Part shown: piece by piece, positions 63,297 through 64,000 of the stretch | Layout of the letters: each line of letters starts with the position of its first letter | How positions within the stretch are numbered: the first letter of the stretch is position 1 | Origin: Sipunculus nudus | Taxonomy: Eukaryota > Annelida > Sipuncula > Golfingiida > Sipunculidae | NCBI GenBank assembly: GCA_026874595.1 | Contig: CM049316.1 | Span: 55,439,676 to 55,503,675 of the forward strand | DNA: 64,000 nt | Direction: 5' to 3' | Made by a program: the position numbers and the translations under genes | Notes under the pieces: generated by a model | Seen by the model: the letters and a program-made list of their open reading frames with translations, nothing else | What the model was told of the DNA's origin: nothing | Database searches by the model: none

Positions 63297-63690
63297 TTTT
63301 TTTTGGGGGGAGGTTAACGCCTCCATTTTTTTAATGCTTGCTTAACTAAGTATTATGTACACCTGCAGAATTCCATTCCGGTTGGGGACTACGTGACAGG
63401 GGCTTACACCTGACAATTCTGGCGTCAACCAAGCTTGGTGTATCACTCCAGTGGGACCTGGGTGTGTGTCATCCCCATTGCTTAGTCAAACACCGAGGAA
63501 CTCCAGAAGGGGACACTCGTTTGTGAGTGAAACACGACTGTTGGGCACAGTCTCCCAATTAAGCCTGCAGAGCCCTACCCTGGGTGGGGACCGACCGTGA
63601 AAAATCTCACCGCCTCGTCTGAGATTCAAAGTCAGGATCTCCTGCCTTTGAGCCCTGTGCTCTCCACCTGATCCACAGAAACGGGTAGAC
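63297..63690 (-). mobile_element. SINE family C, copy 3, most complete
   Basis: Full-length relative of 12891 and 41995. In minus sense the head has an A-box-like TGGATCAGGTGGAGAGC and a B-box-like CTTTGAATCTC (63600-63685), so it is tRNA-derived. It provides the empty site for the MITE at 42103. Confidence 0.72.
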
Positions 63691-64000
63691 TTATGTAGAA
63701 GTTACCCGCTGGGTTCAGGGCCTGTGGCTAAGAACACCATGTACCATAACTATAGTCCGATCTTAAAAAAAGTTGTTAAATTCATGTTTATCTCAAGTGT
63801 GTGAGTGCCCCCTTGGTTGAGTAGAACACTCTCCCCTCAGACCTGTCTAAATATACATTCTTTATGTTGTTTGCTTTCCTCTTTAGTTAAATGTCCAAAC
63901 ATACTCCATAAAACATAACTCGGCTGTATAGTTATGTTACACGTTGTGTATAAAGCTCATCTCAGCTCGTCATGCACTTGACCTGCCTCACAGTGTTTTG
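63691..64000. other. Right edge, no gene recognised
   Basis: Some phrases ('gagtagaacactctcccctcagacc') resemble a further tRNA-like repeat end, but it is too short to call. Confidence 0.4.

Overview
The window is invertebrate nuclear DNA. It is AT-rich, has many GT-AG introns and is dense in SINEs, MITEs, microsatellites and poly-G tracts. Elements that carry a tetranucleotide microsatellite (ACGG)n or (GACA)n just before a terminal hairpin, some with tandem core units, point to a mollusc, most likely a bivalve. The species assignment is inference.

One gene dominates. On the minus strand, 36 coding exons from the ATG at 61353 to the stop at 11264 join without any frame break into a 1604-residue protein of the alpha-2-macroglobulin / complement C3 / TEP superfamily. 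It has a signal peptide, MG domains 1-6, an LDL-receptor class A module, MG7, CUB and thioester-domain (TED) regions, a receptor-binding (MG8) domain, and a Cys-rich tail ending in a hydrophobic segment. The thioester motif GCGEQ is replaced by GSADQ, so the reactive Cys is gone. The LDLa module plus the dead thioester identify it as a Macroglobulin complement-related (Mcr / Tep6) type protein. In Drosophila, Mcr is a septate-junction and immune-recognition protein.

Layout: 1-1760 holds a SINE, a possible lectin-like exon fragment and a satellite whose units each carry an (AT)n tract. A foldback element of about 4.1 kb with long inverted arms lies at about 3768-7908. From 8 to 10.3 kb the sequence is mostly featureless with one orphan GC-rich ORF. 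The Mcr 3' UTR and exons run from about 10.3 to 61.35 kb. Introns hold most of the mobile DNA: tRNA-derived SINEs (three families), PIF/Harbinger-like, pogo-like and hAT-like MITEs, Helentron/Pearl-like elements, a 39-bp minisatellite (intron 20), a 489-bp tandem duplication that copies a splice acceptor (intron 27), and an array of palindromic ACCTG/CAGGT blocks in the 8.1-kb intron 32. From 61.4 to 64 kb there is no gene, only another SINE copy.

Two nested insertions can be dated relative to their hosts because an uninterrupted copy of the host repeat is in the same window: a Harbinger-like MITE in a SINE, and a pogo-like MITE in a hairpin element. No second complete gene, RNA gene or CRISPR array is supported.
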